A stretch of 64,000 nucleotides of DNA from Brevibacterium epidermidis NBRC 14811 (GTDB lineage Bacteria > Actinomycetota > Actinomycetes > Actinomycetales > Brevibacteriaceae): the NCBI RefSeq assembly GCF_001570805.1, contig NZ_BCSJ01000013.1:248001-312000 (forward strand), given 5' to 3'. Below are positions 46,191 to 54,844 of this stretch, one piece after another; the stretch's first letter is position 1; every line of letters starts with the position of its first letter. The position numbers and the translations under genes were made by a program. The notes under the pieces are model-generated. The model was not told the origin of the DNA and ran no database searches. It worked only from the letters and a program-made list of their open reading frames with translations.

Positions 46191-48221
46191 TCACATGAGC
46201 ATCTTCAGGCGTGCCCGATGCTGTTCAAGGGTCTGCAGCTGACCGAGCAGTGCGGCCTGGCCCGCTCCGTCAGCGGTGTCCTGGCGCTGCAGACGGGAGT
46301 GGAGTTCCTTGGCGATGCGTTCGAGGTCGTAGTCGAAGAGGCGAGCGACGATGCCGCGGGCGAACCGATTGATCCCGTCTCCTTCGACGACCGGCAACGG
46401 GGTCACGAGCAGCTGGGCAACATAGGGCCTGAGGTCTTCGTCGCTGGCTTCGAGCACGCGTTCAGCCCATTTCGACTGGACTGCGCCGGCTGCCCCCAGT
46501 CCCCCGGCCTGTTTGATCGCGTCTTGGATCCGCCGGTAGCCGGGGTGTTCGAAGGCTTTCCCTGACAGCGAATCGAAGAGCTTCGCATTGACGGCCTCGG
46601 GATGCTGGAGGGCGACCATGAGGGCACCCTTCTCCGTCTTCAGGCGGGCAGGGTTGATCGGAGCCGAGAGGTTCGAGACGTCGGGGCGTTCCTCGTAGAC
46701 GTATTCGATGCTGCGTTCGTCGGAGATCTCCCCCGCCGAGGCGCCCGCCTGCTCCGGGGCTGCCTCGGCGGGTGCCGATGACTGTGCCGTGGGCGGAGGC
46801 GGTGGTTCGCGGCGGAAGTTCTGCGCGGGGGCTGCGGGCGGACCGTCGCGGAATCCGGGCCGGTTGGCCGGCTGGTCTCCGGTCTGACGGTTCTGCTTCG
46901 GTTGGCGTGCGGCGGTGCGGACAGCGCCTTCCACTTCGTCGATATCGACGCCGATGCGGCCGGCTACGAACCGATAGTAGTGGGAGAGGCTGTTGCGATC
47001 GCGGATGTCGGTGAGCACTTCGGCGGCGGCGCGGACCGCGGAGATCCGACCTTCGACGGTGTCGAGGTCGAAGCGTGAGATCGCGGTGGTGATGACGAAT
47101 TCGAAGAGCGGCTTGCACCCGTCGATGAGTTCGCGCAGGGCCGCGTCGCCCTTCTGCATGCGCAGGTCACAGGGGTCCAGACCGTCGGGTTCGACGGCGA
47201 CGAACGTCTGGGCGGTGAACAGGTTCTCGAATTCGAAGGCCTTGAGTGCAGCCTTCTGACCGGCGGCGTCACCATCGAAGGTGAAGATCACCTGCCCGGT
47301 CGGGTCGTCGCCGAGGAGGCGTCGGATGATCTTCACGTGTTCGGCGCCGAAGGCCGTTCCGCAGGTCGCCACGGCTTGTTCGACTCCGGCGAGGTGGGCG
47401 GCCATGACGTCGGTGTAGCCTTCGACCACGACGACGCGTTTGGTCTTCGCGATCGACTTCTTCGCCAGGTCGAGCCCGTAGAGGACTTGGTTCTTGTGAT
47501 AGAGAGCGGTCTCCGGAGTGTTGAGGTACTTCGGTCCCTTGTCGTCGTCATAGAGTCGGCGGGCACCGAAGCCGATGGTCCGGGCCGTCATGTCTTTGAT
47601 CGGCCAGATCACCCGACCGCGGAACCGGTCGTAGATTCCGCGACCGCCCTCGCTGGCCAGACCGCCGGCGAGGATCTCCTCATCGGTGAAGCCGGCCTTG
47701 TGCAGGTGGCCCGTCAGGGCATCCCAGGATTTCGGAGCGAAGCCGATGCCGAACTCCCGGCTCGACTCGGCGGGGAAGCCGCGGCCGGTGAGGAACTCGC
47801 GACCGATCTGTCCGGCCTCGGACTCAAGAGCCTGGGTGAAGAAGCGCTGTGCGACTTCGTGCATCTCCAGCAACCGCTGCCTGCGGCTGGCCTGTTCCCG
47901 GTCCGGCCCTTTTCCGTCCTCGTAGCGCAGGTGCATTCCGGCCTTGCCGGCCAGCGTCTCGACGGCTTCGACGAAGCTGAGCTGTTCGACCTTCTGCAGA
48001 AAGGTGAACACGTCTCCGGACTCTCCGCAGCCGAAGCAGTGGTACATCCCGACCTGCGGACGCACGGTGAATGACGGGGTCTTCTCGTCGTGGAAGGGGC
48101 ACAGACCTTTGAGCGATCCGATGCCCGCGGTCTTGAGGGTGACGAATTCCCCGATCACTTCATCGATGCGGGTGCGGCTGCGCAGTTCATCGATGTCCTC
48201 GCGTTTGATGAGTCCGGCCAT
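46191..48221 (-). CDS. dnaG: DNA primase
   Basis: DnaG lays RNA primers at the replication fork. The 676-residue protein has the CHC2 zinc ribbon C41-xx-H44...C62-xx-C65, the catalytic RNAP/Toprim core with RVVVVEGYTDVMAAH (~259) and F-D-G-D-A-A-G-Q-K-A, a Pro/Ala-rich linker (~440-500) and a C-terminal helicase-binding domain. It starts 3 bases after dgt, the same pairing as in mycobacteria. Confidence 0.96.
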   Translation of the reverse strand: MAGLIKREDIDELRSRTRIDEVIGEFVTLKTAGIGSLKGLCPFHDEKTPSFTVRPQVGMYHCFGCGESGDVFTFLQKVEQLSFVEAVETLAGKAGMHLRYEDGKGPDREQASRRQRLLEMHEVAQRFFTQALESEAGQIGREFLTGRGFPAESSREFGIGFAPKSWDALTGHLHKAGFTDEEILAGGLASEGGRGIYDRFRGRVIWPIKDMTARTIGFGARRLYDDDKGPKYLNTPETALYHKNQVLYGLDLAKKSIAKTKRVVVVEGYTDVMAAHLAGVEQAVATCGTAFGAEHVKIIRRLLGDDPTGQVIFTFDGDAAGQKAALKAFEFENLFTAQTFVAVEPDGLDPCDLRMQKGDAALRELIDGCKPLFEFVITTAISRFDLDTVEGRISAVRAAAEVLTDIRDRNSLSHYYRFVAGRIGVDIDEVEGAVRTAARQPKQNRQTGDQPANRPGFRDGPPAAPAQNFRREPPPPPTAQSSAPAEAAPEQAGASAGEISDERSIEYVYEERPDVSNLSAPINPARLKTEKGALMVALQHPEAVNAKLFDSLSGKAFEHPGYRRIQDAIKQAGGLGAAGAVQSKWAERVLEASDEDLRPYVAQLLVTPLPVVEGDGINRFARGIVARLFDYDLERIAKELHSRLQRQDTADGAGQAALLGQLQTLEQHRARLKMLM

Positions 48222-48224
48222 GGT

Positions 48225-49538
48225 CTAGAGCCGATCCTCCGCTCCGGCGTTGAGGTGGTGGTAGAGGGCCCAGGCGGAATGGTCGGTCAGGGACGCGATC
48301 TGGTCGACGATGACGCGCAGGCGTGCGGGGTCATCGGCGGCTTCGGCGTGATCGGCGCGGAACATCGGATCGAGTTTGTCCGGTGACTGCCAATACCAGT
48401 CGGCGAGTTCGTTGATGACAGCCGCCTGGATGTCGTGGAGTCGAAGTCGATCCTCGGCGACCATCACTGTGAGGGTGGCCATGCCCTTGAGCACGGCGAT
48501 TTCGACGGTGGTCGACTCAGGCACGACGAGTGAGGCTGAGTAGCGCGCTAGGGGCTCCCAGCCGAATTCCTCCCGCGTCGCGGATTCCGCAGAACCGACG
48601 AAGCGCCCGATGAGCTGACTGGTCATGTGCTTGAGGCCGGCCTGAGCTCGACGGGAGCCGTCGAAGGTCTCCTTGGGCCAGTAGGCGGCGGCCTGGAGGC
48701 GGCCGAGTGCCTTGTTCATCTCCGCATCGGTGGTCTCCGGCAGATACCACTGACGGGTGATCTCGAAGAGTTCGGCCCGGCGATCGTCGGCGGCGAAGTC
48801 GGCGAGGTCGAGGTGACCGGCGACGATGGCGTCCTCGACGTCATGGACGGAGTACGAGATGTCGTCGGCTAAGTCCATGACCTGGGCTTCGATGCATTTC
48901 TGGCCGTTGTCGACGCCCTCGCGGTAGAAGTCGAAGACAGCTCGATCGTCGTCGTAGACACCGAATTTGCGCACCCCGGAGTCGCGGCGACCGGCCGAGG
49001 CCTCAGATCGCGGCCACGGGTACTTCGTCAGGGCGTCGAGGCTCGCGCGCGACAGGTTGAGGCCTGCCGGGCGACCATCGTCGGCGATGACCTTCGGTTC
49101 GATGCGGGTGACCAGACGCAGGGTCTGGGCGTTGCCTTCGAACCCGCCGATGTCTTTGCACAGGGCATCGAGGATCGTCTCTCCGTGGTGGCCGAAGGGC
49201 GGGTGTCCGAGGTCGTGGGACAGGCAGGCGGTGTCGACGATATCGGGATCGCAGCCGAGGTAGCGGGCGAGTTCGCGCCCGACCTGGGCGACCTCGAGCG
49301 AGTGAGTCAGCCGGGTGCGGACGAAGTCGTCAGTGCCCGGGGACACGACCTGGGTCTTCGCGCCGAGGCGGCGCAGCCCCGAGGAATGGAGGACACGGGC
49401 ACGGTCGCGCTGGAAGGCCGAGCGTCGTGGATTCTTCGCCGGTTCGCTCACCCACCGTTCCTCGTCCCAGGGCGAGTAGACCGCCACGGTACCCGTCCGC
49501 ACCGAGGTGTGCGGGTGAGTGTCGAAGGGCATTCTCAT
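48225..49538 (-). CDS. dgt: Deoxyguanosinetriphosphate triphosphohydrolase-like protein
   Basis: The 437-residue HD-domain protein has H79, then H108-D109 in ACLSHDLGHPPFGHHGE and a later Asp in LADDISYSVHDVEDA, the metal site of dNTPases. These enzymes split dNTPs to nucleoside and triphosphate. Its ATG overlaps the dusB stop (ATGA), and dnaG follows after 3 bases. Confidence 0.93.
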   Translation of the reverse strand: MRMPFDTHPHTSVRTGTVAVYSPWDEERWVSEPAKNPRRSAFQRDRARVLHSSGLRRLGAKTQVVSPGTDDFVRTRLTHSLEVAQVGRELARYLGCDPDIVDTACLSHDLGHPPFGHHGETILDALCKDIGGFEGNAQTLRLVTRIEPKVIADDGRPAGLNLSRASLDALTKYPWPRSEASAGRRDSGVRKFGVYDDDRAVFDFYREGVDNGQKCIEAQVMDLADDISYSVHDVEDAIVAGHLDLADFAADDRRAELFEITRQWYLPETTDAEMNKALGRLQAAAYWPKETFDGSRRAQAGLKHMTSQLIGRFVGSAESATREEFGWEPLARYSASLVVPESTTVEIAVLKGMATLTVMVAEDRLRLHDIQAAVINELADWYWQSPDKLDPMFRADHAEAADDPARLRVIVDQIASLTDHSAWALYHHLNAGAEDRL

Positions 49539-50722
49539 CCTCCTGAGATGTCGAGTTCGGCCTCCGACAGCAGCGACTTCCCGCTGGGATCGAAGATGCG
49601 GGAGTCCAACCAGCCTTCGGGCAGGTGCGGCTTCTTCGGCCGGGTGGTGCGGCCGCGGGATCCTTCGGCGGCTTCGCCCGGGTACGGGGCGTCCTTGTCG
49701 AGCTGGTCGAGCAGACCGTGGAGCTCTTCCAGGGAGGACACCATGGCCAGCTGGCTGCGCAGGTCTCCCCCGACGGGATAGCCCTTGAAGTACCAGGCGA
49801 TGTGTTTGCGCAGGTCACGAACGCCGAGGAATTCGTCCTCGAAGTGGTCGACGAGGTATTCGCCGTGTTTGTACACGGCGCGGGCCACCTCGGCGAGTCC
49901 GGGACGGTGGCGTTCGTCGCTGCCGTTGAGCGCATTCGCGAGGTCGCCGAACAGCCACGGCCGTCCCTGACATCCGCGACCGATGACGACGCCGTCGCAG
50001 CCGGTCCTGGCCATCATGTCCAGGGCATCCTCGGCGGCGAAGATGTCGCCGTTGCCGAGCACCGGAACGGTGTCGCCGAGGTGGTCCTTCAATCGGGCGA
50101 TTGCGTCCCAGTTCGCGGTCCCCGAGTAGAGATCGGCGGCGGTGCGGCCGTGCAGGGCGACGGCGGCGACGCCCGCGTTGCGCGCAGTTTCGCCGGCATC
50201 GAGGAAGGTCGTGTGGTCGGCGTCGATGCCGATGCGCATCTTCACGGTCACGGGCACGTCCCGGCGGTCCGCCTCGGTGACGGCCGTTGTGACGATGGAC
50301 TTGAACAGGTCCTGCTTCCACGGCAGCGCGGAGCCGCCGCCCTTGCGGGTGACCTTGGGGACGGGGCAGCCGAAGTTGAGGTCAATGTGGTCCGCGCGAT
50401 CCTCCTCGACGATCATCCGCACGGCCTGGCCCATGGTCACTGGGTCGACTCCGTAGAGCTGGACGGAGCGCGGGGTCTCAAAGGGTTCGTGGTGGATGAT
50501 GCGCATCGTCTTCGGATTGCGTTCGACCAGCGCCCGAGTGGTGACCATTTCGGTCACATAGAGTCCCGCTCCGTATTCGCGGCACAGGCGGCGGAAAGCG
50601 GTGTTCGTGATCCCGGCCATCGGCGCGAGCACGACGGGTGACGACAGCTCGATGGGCCCGATGCGCAGGGCTGTTTCGGGCTTCGGGGATTTGGTCTCTG
50701 GGGCAGGGCTGATGACACTCAC
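49535..50722 (-). CDS. dusB: tRNA-dihydrouridine synthase
   Basis: The 395-residue flavoprotein reduces uridines in tRNA D loops. The FMN TIM barrel begins LAPMAGITNTAFRRLCREYG (~32-51), the active-site Cys is C119 in NFGCPVPKVTRKGGG, and GNGDIFAAEDA and the GRGCQGRPW phosphate loop follow. The extra ~20-residue N-terminus and a polar C-terminal tail (~350-395) are common in actinobacteria. The GTG start follows a GATAAT box by 6 bases, so the dusB-dgt-dnaG mRNA may be leaderless. Confidence 0.92.
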   Translation of the reverse strand: MSVISPAPETKSPKPETALRIGPIELSSPVVLAPMAGITNTAFRRLCREYGAGLYVTEMVTTRALVERNPKTMRIIHHEPFETPRSVQLYGVDPVTMGQAVRMIVEEDRADHIDLNFGCPVPKVTRKGGGSALPWKQDLFKSIVTTAVTEADRRDVPVTVKMRIGIDADHTTFLDAGETARNAGVAAVALHGRTAADLYSGTANWDAIARLKDHLGDTVPVLGNGDIFAAEDALDMMARTGCDGVVIGRGCQGRPWLFGDLANALNGSDERHRPGLAEVARAVYKHGEYLVDHFEDEFLGVRDLRKHIAWYFKGYPVGGDLRSQLAMVSSLEELHGLLDQLDKDAPYPGEAAEGSRGRTTRPKKPHLPEGWLDSRIFDPSGKSLLSEAELDISGG

Positions 50723-50728
50723 GCAACC

Positions 50729-50734
50729 ATTATC
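50729..50734 (-). promoter_or_regulatory. -10 box GATAAT for dusB (possible leaderless start)
   Basis: On the minus strand GATAAT ends 6 bases before the GTG at 50722. Its first base departs from TANNNT. Confidence 0.45.
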
Positions 50735-50832
50735 CCAGTCAAGTCAAAATCGCACATTCGCCTGCCTCTCTTCACCCATTAACGGTCGGAATCTATACCG
50801 ATGCGGACGCACTCCTCCCCCGTGGCGCCAAC

Positions 50833-52545
50833 TCACCTGTTCATATCAACTGATTCGGTGCACAGAAATTCCCGCACATCCCATTCGGTGTCGACGGAGA
50901 GCTCTGCCGCGAGCCGGTCGTCGTGGGTGACGATCACCATGGCACCGCCGAATCCTTCGAGAGCGGTCACCAGAGCTTCGAGCGATGACAGGTCGAGATT
51001 GTTGCCCGGTTCGTCGAGGATGAGCAGCTGCGGGGCCGGGTCTTGGAGGAGTCCTGACGCCAGCGCAACCCGGAATCGTTCCCCTCCGGACAGGGTCGCA
51101 CAGATCTGGTCGGTGCGCCCTGCACGCAGTCCCATGGCCGCGAGCACTTCGTGGACGCGGTGCGGGTCGAGATGCGGATTGCCTGATCGCACCGCTTCCA
51201 TCACCGTCAGCTCTCCCGGCAGTCGGTACTGCTGGTCCAGGTGAGCCGTCGGAACAGCGACGGAGATGTCGAGGGCGCCGAAGAGTTCGGCGATCGGCGG
51301 CCCCGATTCGACCCTCTCGTGTTCGTCCGAGTCGATTCGTCCGGCCGCCGCGTGTGGGCCCCTTGCGGCCGCTTGGGCCTCTGCCGCCTCACCGTTCGCG
51401 GCGGCCAGGATCGCCGCCAGCAACGTCGACTTCCCTGCCCCGTTGGGTCCGGTCAGTCGGATCCGTTCCGGTCCGACGACCGTCTGCGGTCGTTCGGCCC
51501 TCGCCGAGGCGGTCGTGGAGATCTCGAGGACCCGTTTGGTCGCGTGGACTAGGGTGTCCGGCAGGTCGAGGCGGACACTCGACGTCCGTCGCAGCGCATC
51601 TTTGGCGGCGTTGAGTTCGTCCCATGCCGCTGCTTCATCGTCGGCCTTGTCGCCGCGTCGTTTGGCCGCTGACTTCTCGGCGAAGTTCGTCAGCCCGTTC
51701 ATCACGATCTTCGGCCGGCGTTTGTTCTCCTTGTCCTTCTTCGCTTTCCGGTCGGCCCGTGCGAGTTTCGTCTCCAGTTCGATCCGCTGTCGCTTTTCGA
51801 TCGAATGGGTCTTCTTCGCATCGGTGACCTTCTGCTGCTTGGCTTCCTCTTCCGCGGCGACCATGGCTTCATAGTCGTCGAAGTTTCCGCCGTAGACGCG
51901 CAGCCGGTCGGTCATCTCGATGATCGAGTTCATATGCGTCAGCAGGGTTCGGTCGTGGGAGATGACGAGTGTCGGTCCGCGCCGCTGTGTGAGCAGGGTC
52001 GTCAGCAGTGCGCGTCCGTCCTCGTCGAGATTGTTGCTCGGTTCGTCGAGGATCAGCCAGGTATCGCCGACCAGTGCTGCTCGGGCCAGTCCGATGCGAG
52101 TGGCCTGCCCGCCGGAGAAGCTGCTCAGGCTCCGGTCGAGGTCGCTTAGGCTCAGGTGCAGTCCGAGATCGGCCAGCGCCGCTAGGGCCCGTTCTTCGAT
52201 GTCCCAGTCGTCGCCGATGAGTTCGAAGTCAGATTGGTCGGCTTCGCCGCTCAGCGCACGGCGCAGCGCTTGCCGCGCGGAGGCGATGTCCAATGCGGAG
52301 TCGACTCGCTGCGTCGAGTGCGGCAGCAGCTGGTCGATGTAGACGGCACTGTCGGCACCCATGACGGTTCCCGCCGAGGCTGGCAGCCGACCGGCGAGTA
52401 CTCGAGCGAAGGTGGATTTGCCGATCCCGTTGTCGCCGACGAGTCCGACGAGGTCAGCGGGGATGGTGGCGGTGAGTTGGGAGAAGATCTCGGTATCGTC
52501 GCCGAGGCGGAAGTCCAGTCCGGACACAGTGATTGCTGCAGGCAT
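50833..52545 (-). CDS. ABC-F family ATPase (ribosome-associated; possible antibiotic-resistance type)
   Basis: The 570-residue protein has two ABC ATPase domains and no membrane part. The first has Walker A GDNGIGKST and signature SSFSGGQATR; the second has GPNGAGKST and TLSGGERFRVALA. A basic helical linker (~215-270, KKTHSIEKRQRIE...) is the P-site tRNA interaction motif region. ABC-F proteins dislodge antibiotics from, or act on, the ribosome. ATG 52545 has GAGGA six bases upstream, better than the ATG at 52557. The long upstream region may hold a regulatory leader. Confidence 0.88.
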   Translation of the reverse strand: MPAAITVSGLDFRLGDDTEIFSQLTATIPADLVGLVGDNGIGKSTFARVLAGRLPASAGTVMGADSAVYIDQLLPHSTQRVDSALDIASARQALRRALSGEADQSDFELIGDDWDIEERALAALADLGLHLSLSDLDRSLSSFSGGQATRIGLARAALVGDTWLILDEPSNNLDEDGRALLTTLLTQRRGPTLVISHDRTLLTHMNSIIEMTDRLRVYGGNFDDYEAMVAAEEEAKQQKVTDAKKTHSIEKRQRIELETKLARADRKAKKDKENKRRPKIVMNGLTNFAEKSAAKRRGDKADDEAAAWDELNAAKDALRRTSSVRLDLPDTLVHATKRVLEISTTASARAERPQTVVGPERIRLTGPNGAGKSTLLAAILAAANGEAAEAQAAARGPHAAAGRIDSDEHERVESGPPIAELFGALDISVAVPTAHLDQQYRLPGELTVMEAVRSGNPHLDPHRVHEVLAAMGLRAGRTDQICATLSGGERFRVALASGLLQDPAPQLLILDEPGNNLDLSSLEALVTALEGFGGAMVIVTHDDRLAAELSVDTEWDVREFLCTESVDMNR

Positions 52546-52563
52546 GAGAGTCCTCATTTCGTG

Positions 52564-52661
52564 TACGCAGAAGCGCTGCGGGTCCGTGGCACCCGCAAGT
52601 CACGGCATGAGGATTCACTTCACAGCTGAGACGTCCTTCGTCGGAAATGGAACATATCCAT
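52564..52661 (-). promoter_or_regulatory. Possible attenuator leader with 13-codon ORF upstream of the ABC-F gene
   Basis: On the minus strand a short ORF (ATG 52661 to TGA 52620; M-D-M-F-H-F-R-R-R-T-S-Q-L) precedes two overlapping hairpins: CCGTG...CACGG and TGCGGGT/ACCCGCA (about 52575-52610). They share bases, so they exclude each other. ABC-F resistance genes are often controlled this way. The ORF has only a weak ribosome-binding site. Confidence 0.35.
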
Positions 52662-52693
52662 GATCGCCGAGGCAGCTCGACCGGTCAAGACCA

Positions 52694-52768
52694 CCCTAAT
52701 TACTACCTGACGGCGGCCCAGATACCTCGCGCGAGGTTGCTGGGCCGCCGTCAGGTAGCAATAAGGGG
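52694..52768. repeat. Full intergenic palindrome, copy 1
   Basis: Perfect 19-base arms CTACCTGACGGCGGCCCAG (52703-52721) and its complement (52740-52758) enclose an 18-base core with CCTCGCGCGAGG. Flanks CCCTAATTA and CAATAAGGGG extend the symmetry. It lies downstream of the XRE-cupin gene. Confidence 0.92.
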
Positions 52769-52778
52769 TGGGGCGGGG

Positions 52779-53327
52779 TCAGACGATGATGAGCATGAGT
52801 TCGGCGGGCTCATCGTGGGGGTTGGCCAATTGGTGCGGGACGTCGCCGGGCGCTTGGGCGCAATCGCCGGTGTGCAGAGTGGTGCGGCGGTCGATGGTGA
52901 CGATCTCGATGCTGCCCTTGAGGACGAAGAAGCTCTCACGCGATCCGCTGCGGTGGGCGGCGAAGGCCGAGGTCTCGCTGCGCGGGTCGAGGCGGTAGTG
53001 GACGACGTCCATGTTCTCGAACGCCGAGGGCAGATCCCGACGCCAGACCCCCTTCCCGAAGCTCGAGGATGTGGGGATCGCGTCGCTGCGGGTGATGGTG
53101 ACTTCCGGCGCGGCCAGCAATTCGCCGACGTCGACGCCGAGCGCGCGAGAGAGGCCCATGGCGTTCGAGACCGAAGTGTCCTGCTCTCCGCGTTCGATCT
53201 TCGACAGAGCAGCGCGGGACAGTCCGGCCCGGACCGCGAGCTCATTGAGGGTGAGGTTGTTGAATTTGCGCCGGGCCCTGATGCGGGCGCCGAAGACACG
53301 TGCGCCGAGATCCTCTTCTTTCACCAT
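52779..53327 (-). CDS. XRE-family regulator with cupin domain
   Basis: The 182-residue protein joins an N-terminal Xre-type helix-turn-helix (~8-65, LTLNELAVRAGLSRAALSKI) to a C-terminal cupin_2 barrel (~105-180) with HRSGSRESFFVLKGSIEI and H-T-G-D. This design senses a small molecule, often for catabolism or transport genes. It is divergent from the lactate-permease-type gene 61 bases away and probably controls it. ATG 53327 is chosen because it precedes the DNA-binding domain closely. Confidence 0.88.
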   Translation of the reverse strand: MVKEEDLGARVFGARIRARRKFNNLTLNELAVRAGLSRAALSKIERGEQDTSVSNAMGLSRALGVDVGELLAAPEVTITRSDAIPTSSSFGKGVWRRDLPSAFENMDVVHYRLDPRSETSAFAAHRSGSRESFFVLKGSIEIVTIDRRTTLHTGDCAQAPGDVPHQLANPHDEPAELMLIIV

Positions 53328-53343
53328 TGGAGCATCATAATCT

Positions 53344-53361
53344 ATTCTTGGATCATAGAAT
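53344..53361. promoter_or_regulatory. Inverted repeat in the divergent promoter of the XRE-cupin and permease genes
   Basis: ATTCT-N8-AGAAT lies in the AT-rich 61-base gap and overlaps likely -10 sequences (CATAGAAT). It is a candidate site for the neighbouring regulator. Confidence 0.45.
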
Positions 53362-53388
53362 CCCATCTCACAAAGGAAACTTGACTCA

Positions 53389-54777
53389 ATGGCGGCAGTG
53401 CTGGCTCTCACTCCGATCCTCATTGCCATCGTCCTGCTCCTGCTCAAGCAGAGCTCATGGGTCGCGGCCTTGGCCGGAGCCGTGCTCGCGGCCGTCCTCG
53501 TCGCCTTCGCCTTCCCCACCCCCACCTCGGTGCTGGTGGAATCAGGGGTCGATTACTTCCCGCTCATCCTCGAGGTCGCGCTCATCCTGCTCTTCGGCAT
53601 GCTGCTCGCTCGACTGCTCGAGTCCGCCGGGTCGATGTCGCAGATCTCCGCCTGGGTCGAATCGCTGTCGCCGGGTCGCCCTCTCGGGGTCGCGCTCGTC
53701 GTGTTCGGAATCGTGCCCTTCGCGGAATCGGTCACCGGCTTCGGCATCGGCGTCACCGTCGGAGTACCCATCCTTCGCCACCTCGGCTGCACTCTGCGGC
53801 AGTCGGCGATCCTCGGTCTCCTCGGCCTCATCGCCGTGCCATGGGGCGCACTGGGCCCAGGCACCACTGTCGCGGCGGCGCTGGCCGGATTGGACGTCGA
53901 CGAACTCGGCTTGGCCACGGCATGGATCAATGCGATCCCGGTCATCATCGTCGCGATCGCGGTGGTCGCGATCATGCGCCCCTCCCCCGCCTCGGCGCTG
54001 GGGATCATCGGTGCCGGCACACTCATGTGGGCGGGGATCCTCGCCTCCAGCTATGTCATCGGCATGGCCCCGTCGGGAATCATCGGATCGCTCATCGTCA
54101 TCCTCGTCGTCGGTGCGCTGTTCATGGTCCGGAAGAAGAAGACGGGACTGACGCGCAGCCTCGGCGTGGCTGTCCTGCCCTACGGGGTGCTCACGATCGG
54201 GCTGCTGTTGGCCAGGGGTCTGCATTCGGCGCTGCCCTCACTGCTCACGCAGATCATCGCCTCTCCCCCGTTCTGGCTGGCCGCCGCCTGCCTCATCGCC
54301 GCCATCGCCGTCGAGGGCCGGCGCTCGGTTTCAGTCTCAGCGGTGCGCTCCTGGGTTCCCATCGGGGTGGGCACGGCCGCGTTCATGCTCATGGGCTGGA
54401 TCATGACGACGACGGGGATGAGCGAGGCGATCGGCGGACTGCTGCCGGCCGGCCTCGTGCTGCTCACTCCGTGGCTGAACTCGATCGGAGCAGTGCTGAC
54501 CGGGTCGAACACGGGAGCGAACTCGATGTTCACCGGCACCCTGACCGCGGTCGCCTCGTCCTCTCATGTTTCGGTTATGCCGGTGGTCGCGGCCGGAAAC
54601 GCGGCCGGCTCACTGGCCGCCCTCGCCGCTCCCCCGCGAGTGGCCATGGCCGTGCAGATCGCGGATTCCTCGGTGGCCGCCTCGGCGCGGGACATCTCCT
54701 GGGTGCAGGGCCGGGCACTGACGGTGGCCGGGATCAACGCCCTGGTCGTGGGTCTGTGGATCCAGTTCTTCGCCTGA
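53389..54777 (+). CDS. L-lactate permease family (LctP) transporter
   Basis: The 462-residue protein has 11-13 membrane helices and LctP motifs: FAESVTGFGIGVTVGVPIL, VPWGALGPGTT and TGSNTGANSMFTG. Members import L-lactate or glycolate with protons. It is shorter than E. coli LctP (551), as many actinobacterial members are. Substrate is inferred. No lactate dehydrogenase is adjacent. Confidence 0.85.
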   Translation: MAAVLALTPILIAIVLLLLKQSSWVAALAGAVLAAVLVAFAFPTPTSVLVESGVDYFPLILEVALILLFGMLLARLLESAGSMSQISAWVESLSPGRPLGVALVVFGIVPFAESVTGFGIGVTVGVPILRHLGCTLRQSAILGLLGLIAVPWGALGPGTTVAAALAGLDVDELGLATAWINAIPVIIVAIAVVAIMRPSPASALGIIGAGTLMWAGILASSYVIGMAPSGIIGSLIVILVVGALFMVRKKKTGLTRSLGVAVLPYGVLTIGLLLARGLHSALPSLLTQIIASPPFWLAAACLIAAIAVEGRRSVSVSAVRSWVPIGVGTAAFMLMGWIMTTTGMSEAIGGLLPAGLVLLTPWLNSIGAVLTGSNTGANSMFTGTLTAVASSSHVSVMPVVAAGNAAGSLAALAAPPRVAMAVQIADSSVAASARDISWVQGRALTVAGINALVVGLWIQFFA

Positions 54778-54844
54778 GGATCCACTGGCGTCTCAGCTCG
54801 GGCATGCGGGATGGTTTCGCCTCAGCGAATGACTGGCGGACTTC

